Shown here: positions 1-9,034 of the stretch, in pieces
Position numbering within the stretch: position 1 is the first letter of the stretch
Layout of the letters: each line of letters opens with the position of its first letter
The notes under the pieces: generated by a model
The model's input: only the letters and a program-made list of their open reading frames with translations
What the model was told of the DNA's origin: nothing
Database searches by the model: none
Source of the DNA: CAZQRP01 sp964596125
GTDB lineage: Bacteria; Chloroflexota; Dehalococcoidia; GIF9; UBA5629
Direction of reading: 5' to 3'
NCBI GenBank assembly: GCA_964596125.1
Contig: CAZQRP010000004.1
Span: forward strand, 132,849 to 196,848
DNA: 64,000 nt
Position numbers and translations under genes: made by a program

Positions 1-1
1 T

Positions 2-703
2 AATATGTGGTATCATCAGATTCCCTTTTTTTCTCAAAGGTACCGTGTCATTACTTACGATATTAGAGGATTTGGCAAGAGTGAGAGCCCCGAAGGAAAA
101 GAATATAGGTCATTATTTACTATAGACCTGTACGAATTGATGAAAGTAATAGGAGTACAAGAAGCCTATTTTCTTGGTTATTCATTGGGTGGTCGTATAG
201 CCATTGAATTAGCAATTAATCATCCGAAAATGGTCAGGGCTCTCATGCTTGTCAATACTAATTTAGGCTTAACATCTCCCTCTCCTGAAACTGTAGAGCG
301 GCGGAGGATGATTCTAGATTTACTTGACAAGGGAGATGCTGAAAAAGTAACCGAAATAATGACTACTTATTCCTTTTCGCCAGACTTTAAATCCAGAAAT
401 CCAGCTGAATTTAAAAAGTACATGAAGGTTAAATTGCAGAATGATATTTATGGATTTGCCAGATTAACACGATCACTAGGTACACCCGCGTCTCCTATTG
501 AATTCAATAAAATTAAGTGCCCGGTGCTGATAGTTGTCGGGAAGTACGACCTTCTAATAGGGCAAGAGCATACCAAGCAAGCACAAGAAGCGATCTCTGG
601 ATCAAAGTTAGTAACTCTACCAACAGGTCATGCTGCTATGATTGAAATGCCAGATCTGTTTAACTCGACTATATTGGAATTCCTGTCTTCAGTAAAAGAC
701 TAA
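2..703 (+). CDS. Alpha/beta hydrolase, 5' end cut by window edge
   Basis: Partial gene. The frame is open to the first base, so the usual first strand and oxyanion-hole segment lie outside the window. The visible part starts in the conserved stretch ending YDIRGFGKS. The nucleophile elbow GYSLGG gives the catalytic Ser, VVGKYDLL the acid Asp and TGHAAMIEMP the His, so the triad is complete. A helical cap fits the stretch between elbow and Asp. It belongs to the broad family of 3-oxoadipate enol-lactonase-like and C-C bond hydrolases, and the substrate cannot be told. It lies about 75 bases before the AOR gene on the same strand. The hydrolase call is firm; the specific activity is not assigned. 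Confidence 0.85.
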   Translation, partial: NMWYHQIPFFSQRYRVITYDIRGFGKSESPEGKEYRSLFTIDLYELMKVIGVQEAYFLGYSLGGRIAIELAINHPKMVRALMLVNTNLGLTSPSPETVERRRMILDLLDKGDAEKVTEIMTTYSFSPDFKSRNPAEFKKYMKVKLQNDIYGFARLTRSLGTPASPIEFNKIKCPVLIVVGKYDLLIGQEHTKQAQEAISGSKLVTLPTGHAAMIEMPDLFNSTILEFLSSVKD

Positions 704-779
704 TAACATAGGAATGCAAAATAGACTTTTACCAAGATCAAATCGGATAAGGCATAAACGGGGAGAAATAAATAATAAA

Positions 780-2699
780 ATGGCAGGACAATCCGGATAT
801 GCTGGAAAAATTTTAAGGGTAGACCTCTCCTCAGGGAGTATAACTGATGCGCCAACAATGGATTATGCCAATAGGTTTCTTGGCGGGAGAGGTATTGCAG
901 CTAGTATCTATTGGAAGGAGGTCTTACCAAATATCAAGCCCTTTGATGCGGAAAATCGACTGATACTTATTTCGGGACCTCTGGCAGGATTTACCAGATT
1001 GGCCGGATCGAGACTGCAGATTTGCGGGAAATCTCCCGCCACTTTTCCCGAAACATATTGCTACTCCAGTTTGGGGGGGATATGGGGATCCGAGCTTAAG
1101 TTCTCAGGTCATGACGGGCTCGTAATTCAAGGCAAGTCAGACAGACCTGTCTATCTTCTTATACAGGATGGAATAATTGAAATAAAAGATGCTTCAGCCC
1201 TGTGGGGAAGAAGTTCTGTAGATACGAGAGATATGCTCAAGAGAGAACTTGGGAACTCTGCAAGGGTTCTAGCCATCGGTCAGGCTGGCGAGAATATGGT
1301 TAGTTTCGCTACCGCACTTGCTGATGAAGACTCCAGTGCTTCGAGTGGCTTCGGAGCTATTATGGGCGCTAAAAGATTAAAGGCTATCGTGCTAATGGGC
1401 AGCCGCAAAGTAGTGGCAGCCAATCCGGAAAGGCTCAGGAAATTAACGGAATACCTCAGCAAATTCACCAGGGATACAAGTAAAACTCCTCCTACAATAT
1501 TCAAGCCTCCGACCAAAAGACATGCCTGCTACGGGTGCATAGGTGGTTGCCTAAGGCAAATATTCGAAGCTAGTAATGGTGATAAAGGGAAATTCATGTG
1601 CCAGTCCAGTGCTTTCTACAGGCAACCAGCATTGGAATATTACGGAGAACCCACGGAAGTCCCATTTTATGCAAACCGGCTTTGTGATAAGTATGGACTT
1701 GATACCATGGTTATTGGACCAATGATTTTATGGTTATCTAGATGTGGACAAGAAGGTATATTAACAGACAAGAGGACAAATATTCCCATATCCAAATTTG
1801 GAAGTCTTGAATTTATCGAAAGTGTAGTAAAAATGATTTCGCTGAAGAAGGATTTTGGGAACATCCTCGCTTTAGGAATTAACAAGGCTGCAGATGTAGT
1901 TGGTGGCGGGTCAAAGGAGTTGATTGGTGACCTCGTTTATCCCAGGACCGGGCAAACTTATATGTATGATCCTCGAATGTATATTACTGCCGGACTATTC
2001 TATGCAACTGAACCACGACAGCCTATTCAGCACCTGCATGAAATAGCCATGCTTATGCTTCATTGGATTGAATGGTACAGAGGTACTGAAGACGCCTATG
2101 TATCCACCGATTTAATCCGAGCTATCGCAAACAGGTTCTGGGGCAGTGAAACTGCTGCAGATTTCTCGACCTATGATGGAAAAGCACTTGCAGCTAAGAA
2201 AATTCAAGACCGCGAATATGCAAAAGAATGCCTGATTCTTTGCGACTACGCTTGGCCATTTACACATATAAAACACTCTTTGGATCATATAGGTGATCCC
2301 ACGATTGAAAGTGAAATTCTTTCAGCGGTAATTGGCAAAGAAGTTGATGAAGGCGAGCTGTATGAGATAGGTGAGAGGGCTTTCAACCTCCAGCGAGCCA
2401 TACTTGCCAGGGAAGGCCATCGGGGCAGGGAAGCAGACAGTCTTCCAGAGTTCAGCTACACCATACCATTACAGTTCCAGACCCACAATCCTGAATGTCT
2501 CTTACCGGGGGAAGGTAGCAATGTAATAAGCCGAAAAGGAGCAGTAGTTGAAAGAGAAGAATTTGAAAAAATGAAAGACGAATATTATCTCCTCAGAGGT
2601 TGGGATGTCCTAAATGGCCTACAGACAATGACAAAGCTTCAACAACTTGGGCTTCAGGATGTAGCTGATGAATTGGGAAAAAGTGGGCTCGTAGTATAG
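780..2699 (+). CDS. aor: Aldehyde:ferredoxin oxidoreductase family protein
   Basis: Tungsten (or molybdenum) bis-pterin oxidoreductase that normally oxidises aldehydes to acids with ferredoxin. The N-terminal pterin-binding domain opens with GYAGKILRVDL and has the GGRGI stretch. The 4Fe-4S ligands are visible as C250-x2-C253-x3-C257, with the fourth Cys about residue 488 in LILCDYAWP. At about 639 aa it has family length. I start at 780 because GGGGAG lies upstream and the protein then begins MAGQSGYAGKI, as relatives do; an in-frame ATG at 714 would add 22 atypical residues without a good ribosome site. It could recycle aldehydes or reduce carboxylic acids in the degradation suggested by neighbours. 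The subfamily cannot be decided by eye. Confidence 0.9.
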   Translation: MAGQSGYAGKILRVDLSSGSITDAPTMDYANRFLGGRGIAASIYWKEVLPNIKPFDAENRLILISGPLAGFTRLAGSRLQICGKSPATFPETYCYSSLGGIWGSELKFSGHDGLVIQGKSDRPVYLLIQDGIIEIKDASALWGRSSVDTRDMLKRELGNSARVLAIGQAGENMVSFATALADEDSSASSGFGAIMGAKRLKAIVLMGSRKVVAANPERLRKLTEYLSKFTRDTSKTPPTIFKPPTKRHACYGCIGGCLRQIFEASNGDKGKFMCQSSAFYRQPALEYYGEPTEVPFYANRLCDKYGLDTMVIGPMILWLSRCGQEGILTDKRTNIPISKFGSLEFIESVVKMISLKKDFGNILALGINKAADVVGGGSKELIGDLVYPRTGQTYMYDPRMYITAGLFYATEPRQPIQHLHEIAMLMLHWIEWYRGTEDAYVSTDLIRAIANRFWGSETAADFSTYDGKALAAKKIQDREYAKECLILCDYAWPFTHIKHSLDHIGDPTIESEILSAVIGKEVDEGELYEIGERAFNLQRAILAREGHRGREADSLPEFSYTIPLQFQTHNPECLLPGEGSNVISRKGAVVEREEFEKMKDEYYLLRGWDVLNGLQTMTKLQQLGLQDVADELGKSGLVV

Positions 2700-2776
2700 G
2701 GCTTTATAAGATCATGTCAGCTAATGTTAGCATTCAACTGGCGGCACCTGGCAAATAGCTTACTATAGCCTTGTTA

Positions 2777-4696
2777 TCACAAATTTAACCGTGCTTTCCG
2801 CTGATAAAGTAACAGTAAAATCACAATGCCTATCCCGACCACATCTGTTTGCCAACCAGGTATAAATAATGAAATTCCAGCAGCCAAAAATAGGACTCGC
2901 TGCCACCATTTGCAATCCGTCAGGAAATAGCCCTCAACACCAATGGCTAGAAAAAAGGCCCCCAATATGCTCGTAATAATAGCAATTACTATGTTAACAG
3001 GTGACCCTATCAGCAATAGTGCAGGTTTAAATATCAACACAAATGGTATCAGGTAACACACGATACCCAGCTTCATAGCCTGGAAGGCTGTCCTCCACAT
3101 ATTTGAGCCCGCTATTGAAGCAGCTACATACACAGCGGGGCAGAGTGGTGGAGTGAAAAACATAGATACGCCCATGTAGAATATAAACATGTGGGCGGCT
3201 AACATAGGTACACCCAGATCCACCATTGCCGGAGCTACCAGTATAGCCATAAGTATATAGGTAATGAGGATGGCAATTCCCATACCCATAATATAGATTG
3301 CTACTCCTGCCATGATAGCCAGAAGCCATAATCTACCGGCTGCTATATCCGTAAGCAATACAGAAAGGTTCAATCCCAGACCGGTCAGTGAAACCGATCC
3401 CATGATAATACCCACCAGAGCACAGATTGGAGCAATCATGATAATAGCCCGGCTCCCACCAGCGAGGGCGTTCAAAATACTCTTTGGCCCCATACGGGTC
3501 TCTTTTCTGAACCAGCTTATCACTACAACCAATATCATGGCGTACATTATTGACTCTAATGCGTCATACTCGAACACCATCAATAATACAGCTAGCAGGA
3601 TGAGCGGTAACATAAATTGCCAACCATTTTTTAACGTCTTACTCAGTGATGGGATTCTATCTGAAGGCAGGCCAGCCAGTTTTAACTTAGCTGCTTCAAA
3701 GTCGAGCTGAAAATACAAGCAGATATAGTAGAGGACAGCCGGAAATATAGCAGCAATACAGATAGCACCATATGGAATACGAAGCATGTCAGACATAACG
3801 AATGCGGTTGCCGCCATAACTGGAGGTGTTAAAACACCTCCCGAAGAGGCAACGGTCTCCACTGCAGCGGCAAAATGATTCTTATAGCCCAGGTTTTTCA
3901 TTAGCGGGATGGTAATGGCCCCGGTTACTCCCACATTGGCTGCAGGGCTTCCAGAAATTGTGCCAAAGAGAGCGCTACTTATTATCGCTACCTTAGCAGG
4001 CCCTCCTCGCAGGCGACCGGCTATCGCTAGAGCAAGATCGATAAAGAATCTGCTGCCTCCAGCCTGGTTGAGGAAAAAGCCAAAAGTAACGAAGAGTAGA
4101 ATTACGGTACCGGCGAGCTCTGTAGCGAAGCCAAAGATCCCTGTATCATAAAGATACATATATGCCGCTAATTGCGGCATATCTAAAGGAACAGAGCCCA
4201 GCAGCCCGGGAAGTAAATACGCAAACTTAGCATGGAGGAAAAAAATTACCGCAAGGATTAAGACAGGCATTCCTACAGTGCGCCTAACAGCTTCAAATAT
4301 GACGACAAGAAGAATGATGAATAATCCTATTTCAGTAGGTGTGGCCCATGATTTCCACACCATGATTATATCTGCATAGTTAACAGATATATATATAACG
4401 GGAGGTAGGGTAGCAAGGCAGAGGACAGCATCATACCATGGCAATTTATCCCTGGGAGCATTCTTCGTTGCCGGAACAAGTAAAAATACTAGAATTGAGA
4501 CCAGAGCTAAGAATATAGCGGAAAATACTTGTGGATAAAATATTGCACGGAACCATAGTTCAACTATCTTGACTACAAATAAGAGCGAATACAGGGGCAA
4601 GGCCACACCGATTGTCTTCACCAGTATGGCCATTGCTCCTCTATATTGTCTGTACTGGACCTCTACTTGGGTATCTTTGTCAGCAATATGCTTCAA
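2777..4696 (-). CDS. TRAP transporter permease, fused 4TM/12TM subunit
   Basis: Membrane permease of a TRAP-type secondary transporter in which the small DctQ-like and large DctM-like subunits are one protein of 639 aa, as in TAXI systems. Many hydrophobic helices are visible along the whole length. The conserved DctM-type stretches FGTISGSPAANVGVTG and SSGGVLTPPVMAATAF lie in the middle. The start is TTG with no convincing ribosome site; an internal ATG about 63 bases in has GAGGAG just ahead, but the longer N-terminus fits fused permeases. It is followed upstream on the same strand, after 134 bases, by its likely receptor. The pair should import a carboxylate-type substrate driven by an ion gradient. 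Confidence 0.92.
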   Translation of the reverse strand: MKHIADKDTQVEVQYRQYRGAMAILVKTIGVALPLYSLLFVVKIVELWFRAIFYPQVFSAIFLALVSILVFLLVPATKNAPRDKLPWYDAVLCLATLPPVIYISVNYADIIMVWKSWATPTEIGLFIILLVVIFEAVRRTVGMPVLILAVIFFLHAKFAYLLPGLLGSVPLDMPQLAAYMYLYDTGIFGFATELAGTVILLFVTFGFFLNQAGGSRFFIDLALAIAGRLRGGPAKVAIISSALFGTISGSPAANVGVTGAITIPLMKNLGYKNHFAAAVETVASSGGVLTPPVMAATAFVMSDMLRIPYGAICIAAIFPAVLYYICLYFQLDFEAAKLKLAGLPSDRIPSLSKTLKNGWQFMLPLILLAVLLMVFEYDALESIMYAMILVVVISWFRKETRMGPKSILNALAGGSRAIIMIAPICALVGIIMGSVSLTGLGLNLSVLLTDIAAGRLWLLAIMAGVAIYIMGMGIAILITYILMAILVAPAMVDLGVPMLAAHMFIFYMGVSMFFTPPLCPAVYVAASIAGSNMWRTAFQAMKLGIVCYLIPFVLIFKPALLLIGSPVNIVIAIITSILGAFFLAIGVEGYFLTDCKWWQRVLFLAAGISLFIPGWQTDVVGIGIVILLLLYQRKARLNL

Positions 4697-4830
4697 TTAA
4701 GTTCAATCAATGAGATTCATCTCAGATTTCAATCAACGAACTATTGCACAATAACCAAAGCCGACTTTCCATTTCAGCATCTATTCAATATAAACGAATT
4801 TTAAAAACTAACCACTTATACTCGATTCAT

Positions 4831-5928
4831 CTAGGGCTTTGCTAATTTCTCAATTTTCGCTATAAGTTCTTTTTGTTTGGCTTCAAGATTCTCGCTCCAC
4901 AGGCCCTGTTCTTTCAAGTATTTAATTGCCCCAGGATGAAATGGTAAGAATACCTCCCTTGGTATGGCCCAGTCCTTACCCCACTCCTTGAACTCTGTAC
5001 TTACCGTTTCTAACTCTTTGGCATGTTCTATTATAACCTTGACTACTTCGTAAGCTATTTCATCAGATAGATCGTCACGGCAAATCAGAATATTCTGGCC
5101 AGCATAGCTTGGTGTATCCTGATGTACACCAGAGAGATAATTGGGTGCTGTGATAGGATAGAGTGCTTCAGGTACCTCTCTTATCTGTTTTACCTTGTCT
5201 GGGGTAAGTGGGATAACTACAGCACCAGCCTTAGCATCTAGTTCCGCCATTTTAGCACCACCCAAGGACGTACCGACGGCTTCAACTTTCTTGGCAATTA
5301 AAGCCACTGTAGCGGCAGTTGTAGTAGGGAAAGGTATATCTTGAACATCCTTTTCTGGATCGAGACCATAGGCTTTCAGCAAATCCTTATTGAATACTGT
5401 GTTTGTCGGTTGAACTTGAACTGTCGCACACACTTTACGACCTTTTAGTTGCTCCATTGTCTTTATGCCTGTACCTTCGTGAGTAAGCCAGCCAAAGTAG
5501 AGATAGTTGCCTCCAATAAGCGTGCGAAGCTCAGGATAGGGCGCACCTGGTACCTCTGGATGGGTTGGCGAAGGCAAATTGTACACATTATGGTAAATGC
5601 TAAAAGAGGCTCCCGTGGCCAGTTGAACGTCTCCCTTGCGGAACATGTCATACCTGGCATCAGCGCGAGGGAAAGGCTGCACTATAGTTTTGAGATCGGT
5701 ATACTGGTTAATCAGCTGGCTAAGACCCACCTGCGTTGCATAGACGCTGGTACCTGGCCTCAGGGAGAAGAAAACCAACCTTTCTGGTGCTTTGGGTGCA
5801 GGTGGTGGAGCAGGTGCTGGCGTTGGAGTAGGGGTTGGTGTCGGCGCTGGTGCTGGTTTAGGAGCACAGCTCAGAGCCAAGCTTATAACCATTACCACTA
5901 TCACAATGGCAAATAGTATTCTTTTCAT
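4831..5928 (-). CDS. TAXI-family TRAP transporter solute receptor (lipoprotein)
   Basis: Extracytoplasmic receptor for the adjacent fused TRAP permease, 365 aa. It begins with a lipoprotein signal ending in the lipobox LALSC, so it should be anchored to the outer face of the membrane. A Pro/Ala/Thr-rich linker of about 25 residues follows, then the TAXI periplasmic-binding domain. GRKVCATVQVQPTNTVFNKD and IAYEVVKVIIEHAKEL are typical parts of that domain. The ATG is preceded by GAGGAGGG at good spacing. TAXI receptors bind glutamate, other dicarboxylates or aromatic acids; the ligand here is unknown. A short inverted repeat at 5967-5981, close to the start, may be an operator. Confidence 0.92.
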   Translation of the reverse strand: MKRILFAIVIVVMVISLALSCAPKPAPAPTPTPTPTPAPAPPPAPKAPERLVFFSLRPGTSVYATQVGLSQLINQYTDLKTIVQPFPRADARYDMFRKGDVQLATGASFSIYHNVYNLPSPTHPEVPGAPYPELRTLIGGNYLYFGWLTHEGTGIKTMEQLKGRKVCATVQVQPTNTVFNKDLLKAYGLDPEKDVQDIPFPTTTAATVALIAKKVEAVGTSLGGAKMAELDAKAGAVVIPLTPDKVKQIREVPEALYPITAPNYLSGVHQDTPSYAGQNILICRDDLSDEIAYEVVKVIIEHAKELETVSTEFKEWGKDWAIPREVFLPFHPGAIKYLKEQGLWSENLEAKQKELIAKIEKLAKP

Positions 5929-5966
5929 TTGTCCCTCCTCTGTACATAGATATGATTTCTAATGGC

Positions 5967-5981
5967 TAATGTATAACATTA
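5967..5981. promoter_or_regulatory. Inverted repeat upstream of the TAXI receptor gene
   Basis: TAATGT-ATA-ACATTA is a perfect 6-bp inverted repeat with a 3-base centre, about 40 bases upstream of the receptor start. Its size and place fit a dimeric repressor site. AT-rich chance repeats are common, so this is only a candidate. Confidence 0.3.
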
Positions 5982-6157
5982 TGATATCTACTTTTGCTTT
6001 TGGTTCACATTTTTCCATCTCCTTATTATTCCTCTTTCTTTTCTGACGGTATTACTGCAGCAATCTATCGATAGCATTTATATCCATAATCAGCATTAAT
6101 ATTCGCCCTGTGAAACCAGACCGCAAATAACGGTCTCTCAATACCACTATATCTGAA

Positions 6158-6184
6158 ATTCGTGAGCTATAATATCTCATGAAT
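6158..6184. repeat. Inverted repeat between the receptor and DszB-like genes
   Basis: ATTCGTGAG and CTCATGAAT are 9-base arms (one mismatch, a G-U pair in RNA) around CTATAATAT. It lies about 40 bases beyond the 3' end of the DszB-like gene on the minus strand and could be a weak terminator or processing hairpin. There is no U-tract. Confidence 0.3.
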
Positions 6185-6221
6185 GTGACTGTGTCAAATA
6201 ACCTCAGTATGCTCCCTTATT

Positions 6222-7226
6222 TTAATCGCCCAATTCCCTAAGAGCCTGGTCAAGAAACTTTGGTTCAAGCCAAGTTTCAATATTGAAGTCGTTTTTTATT
6301 AATCCATGCCGCCTCATAAACTCTTTATCTTCTCCCAATGCATTTATATTTTCTTCTGTAAACTCTGGAACCAGATGCATATGGAAATCCGATGAAAAGC
6401 CTTTAATTATCGCTTCTTCCGTCACACCAGCACTCTGTGCCATTACTTCGATTGCCTCACTCCGATGCGCTCGAGCCCACCTGCCAGCTTTAATTTGTAC
6501 CATTAAGAACTGTTTCACTATATCAGGATACCTTTCCAGAATCTCGTCAGGTACAGTAGTTACACTTACACACAGGAAGCCAGGGTGCTGTCTGGTGTCA
6601 AATAGCATTCTGATTTTTCCTTCAATTAGCAGTTCACCTGCTTGATGAAAACTGGTATAAATAGCATCGACTTCCTTAGAAAAAAGAGCTTTACAAGACG
6701 GATGATATTTGGCGCTAAATTTCGCCTGAGCATCATGACAGGTTGGTGGAAGGTCATCACTACGCAATTTTATATCTACGTACTCCACACCATCATTCAA
6801 ACCGCCAGTTTCAAACATTTTCAGAGTTGTGAGATAGGGTTCAGTAGGTATAAAATCTGCACCTCTGGGCATACCTTTCACCACAGCCAGCCTTTTGCCT
6901 TTCAGTTCTCTCATAGATTTAATGGATGAATCAGCTAGTACTGCTACCCCATGACAGTTATGATCTATCTCTATGCCTATAATTTTGAAGCGGGCACCGA
7001 GCGCTCTGGCAGCAATAGGTTGGGCTACCCCGCCATGTCTAAATAACCTTGGGTAGTCACCGGAGAGGACGTCCGGGCCAGCAGAGTGGTCTATCCAATT
7101 GAACTGAATATTCTGCTCTGAAAATTGCTCTGATAGAAAATTTTTACTTTCAACCAATGATAGACATCCGGGTAAAGGACAAGCGTTCCATAGAAATTGC
7201 TCCCGTTGATTATTTGGCTGTATCAA
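6222..7226 (-). CDS. DszB/NMT1-like periplasmic-binding-fold protein, cytoplasmic
   Basis: A 334-aa protein of the NMT1/SsuA-like fold without a signal peptide, so probably a cytoplasmic enzyme rather than a transport receptor. From memory it resembles DszB (2'-hydroxybiphenyl-2-sulfinate desulfinase). ACPLPG places Cys16 like DszB Cys27, FRHGG places Arg63 like DszB Arg70, and the C-terminal third (AGRWARAHRSEA, GFSSDFHMHLVPEF) follows DszB closely. The DszB active-site His appears as Gln in my alignment, so the reaction may differ. The start is TTG after GGGGG at good spacing. It lies upstream of the TAXI transporter on the same strand, about 290 bases away, so a shared substrate is possible. 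A plain ABC binding-protein relative is the alternative. Confidence 0.7.
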   Translation of the reverse strand: MIQPNNQREQFLWNACPLPGCLSLVESKNFLSEQFSEQNIQFNWIDHSAGPDVLSGDYPRLFRHGGVAQPIAARALGARFKIIGIEIDHNCHGVAVLADSSIKSMRELKGKRLAVVKGMPRGADFIPTEPYLTTLKMFETGGLNDGVEYVDIKLRSDDLPPTCHDAQAKFSAKYHPSCKALFSKEVDAIYTSFHQAGELLIEGKIRMLFDTRQHPGFLCVSVTTVPDEILERYPDIVKQFLMVQIKAGRWARAHRSEAIEVMAQSAGVTEEAIIKGFSSDFHMHLVPEFTEENINALGEDKEFMRRHGLIKNDFNIETWLEPKFLDQALRELGD

Positions 7227-7593
7227 CTTAACCCCCTTATTTATATATCATCATTAATTTTTTTATTATACAGGTTTAACTGTCAGAATATCATTTAAAT
7301 TGTTAAGAATAACATACATACGATTCTAGCCATAGTCCTGACTATCTTTCAATTTTCGATATTTCCAAGCATACACCATATTATTTATAATGTGATTACA
7401 GCTTTTTGAAAATAGTCCGAAACGAAGCTAAAATCAAAATTTATCAACCTCGATTTAAACAAGAAGGTAGAACCAGATAACGATAAATTTATTGACAGCA
7501 ATGGTACAATACAAAGATATCTTCAGTCCCACGTTAGCTCAACGCCAATAATCGGCAATAGTCAACTAAAGTAACAACAGGAGGTAAAGAATA
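7227..7593. other. Divergent intergenic region
   Basis: This AT-rich 367-base gap separates the minus-strand DszB-like gene from the plus-strand M24 gene. It must hold two divergent promoters. A candidate for the plus strand is listed separately. I see no small gene or RNA in it. Confidence 0.5.
7492..7520 (+). promoter_or_regulatory. Candidate promoter for the M24 gene
   Basis: A perfect -35 hexamer TTGACA is followed after 17 bases by AGATAT, a weak -10. A better -10 (TACAAT) lies too close to pair with it. The predicted start leaves a leader of roughly 65 bases before the ATG. Confidence 0.3.
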
Positions 7594-8766
7594 ATGGTAG
7601 AGCAATTTACATTACCATTAGAAGAGAGAGATAGGCGTTGGAAGAACGTTCGTGAAGCAATGAGGAATCGAGGCCTTGAAGCTTTGGTTGTTTGGGGAAA
7701 CCTCACTTTCATGGGCAATCACAGCGAAAATATAAGGTACCTATCAAATATTGTAGCTGCCGGCTACCTGGTGTTTCCATTTAAAGGAGACCCAACTCTT
7801 ATTAGTTACATAGGAAAGTCGGGAGGGGTCTGGGTGACCGATTGGCGAACTGGGCATCCGAGGTATTCCAAAGTAATATCCGAACGGCTCAGGGAACTGA
7901 ATCTAGAAAATGCCAGAATAGGGATAGCCAGTATATCGGGGTATCAAGGTGAGATGGGATTTCCTTATACTGCCTACATGTCACTCACCAGCGAATTACC
8001 CAGAGCCCGTTTTGAAGATGCTAGCGGCCTCATTGAGGGAGTAAGAAGGATCAAAAGCGATGTTGAGATTAAGTGTTTTGAACTTGGTTGTGAAGTAGGA
8101 AATAAGGTACTCCAGGCTGTGAAGGATACTGCTAAAGCTGGTGTAAAGGACTATGAAGTAAGGGCTGTGATAAAAGATACCATATTTCGTAACGGTTGCG
8201 ACCCTGATAGTATGGTTCATTATGCTTCAGGAAAGGAAATCGCTGCTGCACAACAACAAGGCTACTTACAGCCAGCGGGCTCAAAGATACTACAGCAAGG
8301 TGACGTCATACTTACCGAGTTTGACGCCAGTTATTTTGGATATATGGCACAGTATAATCAAACCTTTTCGATAGGACAACCAGATAAAGAATGGAGCAAG
8401 GTTTTCAATGTGGCCGCCGAGTCGTTCAACAATGGCTTGAAGATTTTGAAACCAGGTATTACTGCGGGAGAATTAGACGAAGCTTTACTGGCTCCTATAA
8501 GAAAATCTCCATATACATATAAAGACTGTGCCTACCATGGAGTTGGCCTGTCTGTGGAAGAACCAATGGGCTCCTTCCCGGCCCAGCCTGCATATGAGTT
8601 CAATAGTTCGCTGGTAATACAAGCGGGCATGGTAATCGAGCTCGAACCCCGTCTTTTCACGCAGGATAGAAAGAAGGGCGTAGCCCTTGGGTCCACTGTA
8701 CTGGTAACTGAGACAGGTTGTAGATTGCTCGATAAGAAATGGAAACCCGAATTTATGGTAGCGTGA
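7594..8766 (+). CDS. M24 family (Xaa-Pro peptidase/creatinase-like) protein with altered metal site
   Basis: A 390-aa two-domain protein with a creatinase-type N-terminal domain and a pita-bread C-terminal domain. Aligned to prolidase, the five metal ligands read Glu242 for Asp, Gln253 for Asp, His315 kept, Glu351 kept, and Gly366 for Glu. Three of five ligands are therefore changed, so a two-metal peptidase is unlikely. Creatinase is a known metal-free member of this fold, and a C-N or other lyase/hydrolase reaction is possible. The ATG has AGGAGG upstream. It stands alone between catabolic genes, with the etfB gene downstream. The fold is sure; a peptidase activity is doubtful. Confidence 0.85.
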   Translation: MVEQFTLPLEERDRRWKNVREAMRNRGLEALVVWGNLTFMGNHSENIRYLSNIVAAGYLVFPFKGDPTLISYIGKSGGVWVTDWRTGHPRYSKVISERLRELNLENARIGIASISGYQGEMGFPYTAYMSLTSELPRARFEDASGLIEGVRRIKSDVEIKCFELGCEVGNKVLQAVKDTAKAGVKDYEVRAVIKDTIFRNGCDPDSMVHYASGKEIAAAQQQGYLQPAGSKILQQGDVILTEFDASYFGYMAQYNQTFSIGQPDKEWSKVFNVAAESFNNGLKILKPGITAGELDEALLAPIRKSPYTYKDCAYHGVGLSVEEPMGSFPAQPAYEFNSSLVIQAGMVIELEPRLFTQDRKKGVALGSTVLVTETGCRLLDKKWKPEFMVA

Positions 8767-9034
8767 CACCTCACCGGGATTTGTGATGAATGATCACTTT
8801 TGTAACGCACGGGGCATCTAACAGTTAAGAAGAGAAATAAAGTTTGATTGTGTTAAAATTAGATGGATACTTACAATTTAATAAGTCAATTTGCTTCGTT
8901 TTGATTTCCCGTCAGCCAATTCATCTATTGTTCTGATGGTACAAGCTTAAACTTAGTGAAGACGACTGAAAAGCGCTGTGCCCCACACTAAAGGGTAAGT
9001 TCTTTAATATTATTAGCATCTAGAAGGGAGATAC

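Noticed and set aside
5840..5905. Short repeated units near the TAXI receptor start, possible tandem repeat or CRISPR-like array
   Set aside because: They encode the Pro/Ala/Thr linker of the lipoprotein. No spacer-repeat pattern is present.
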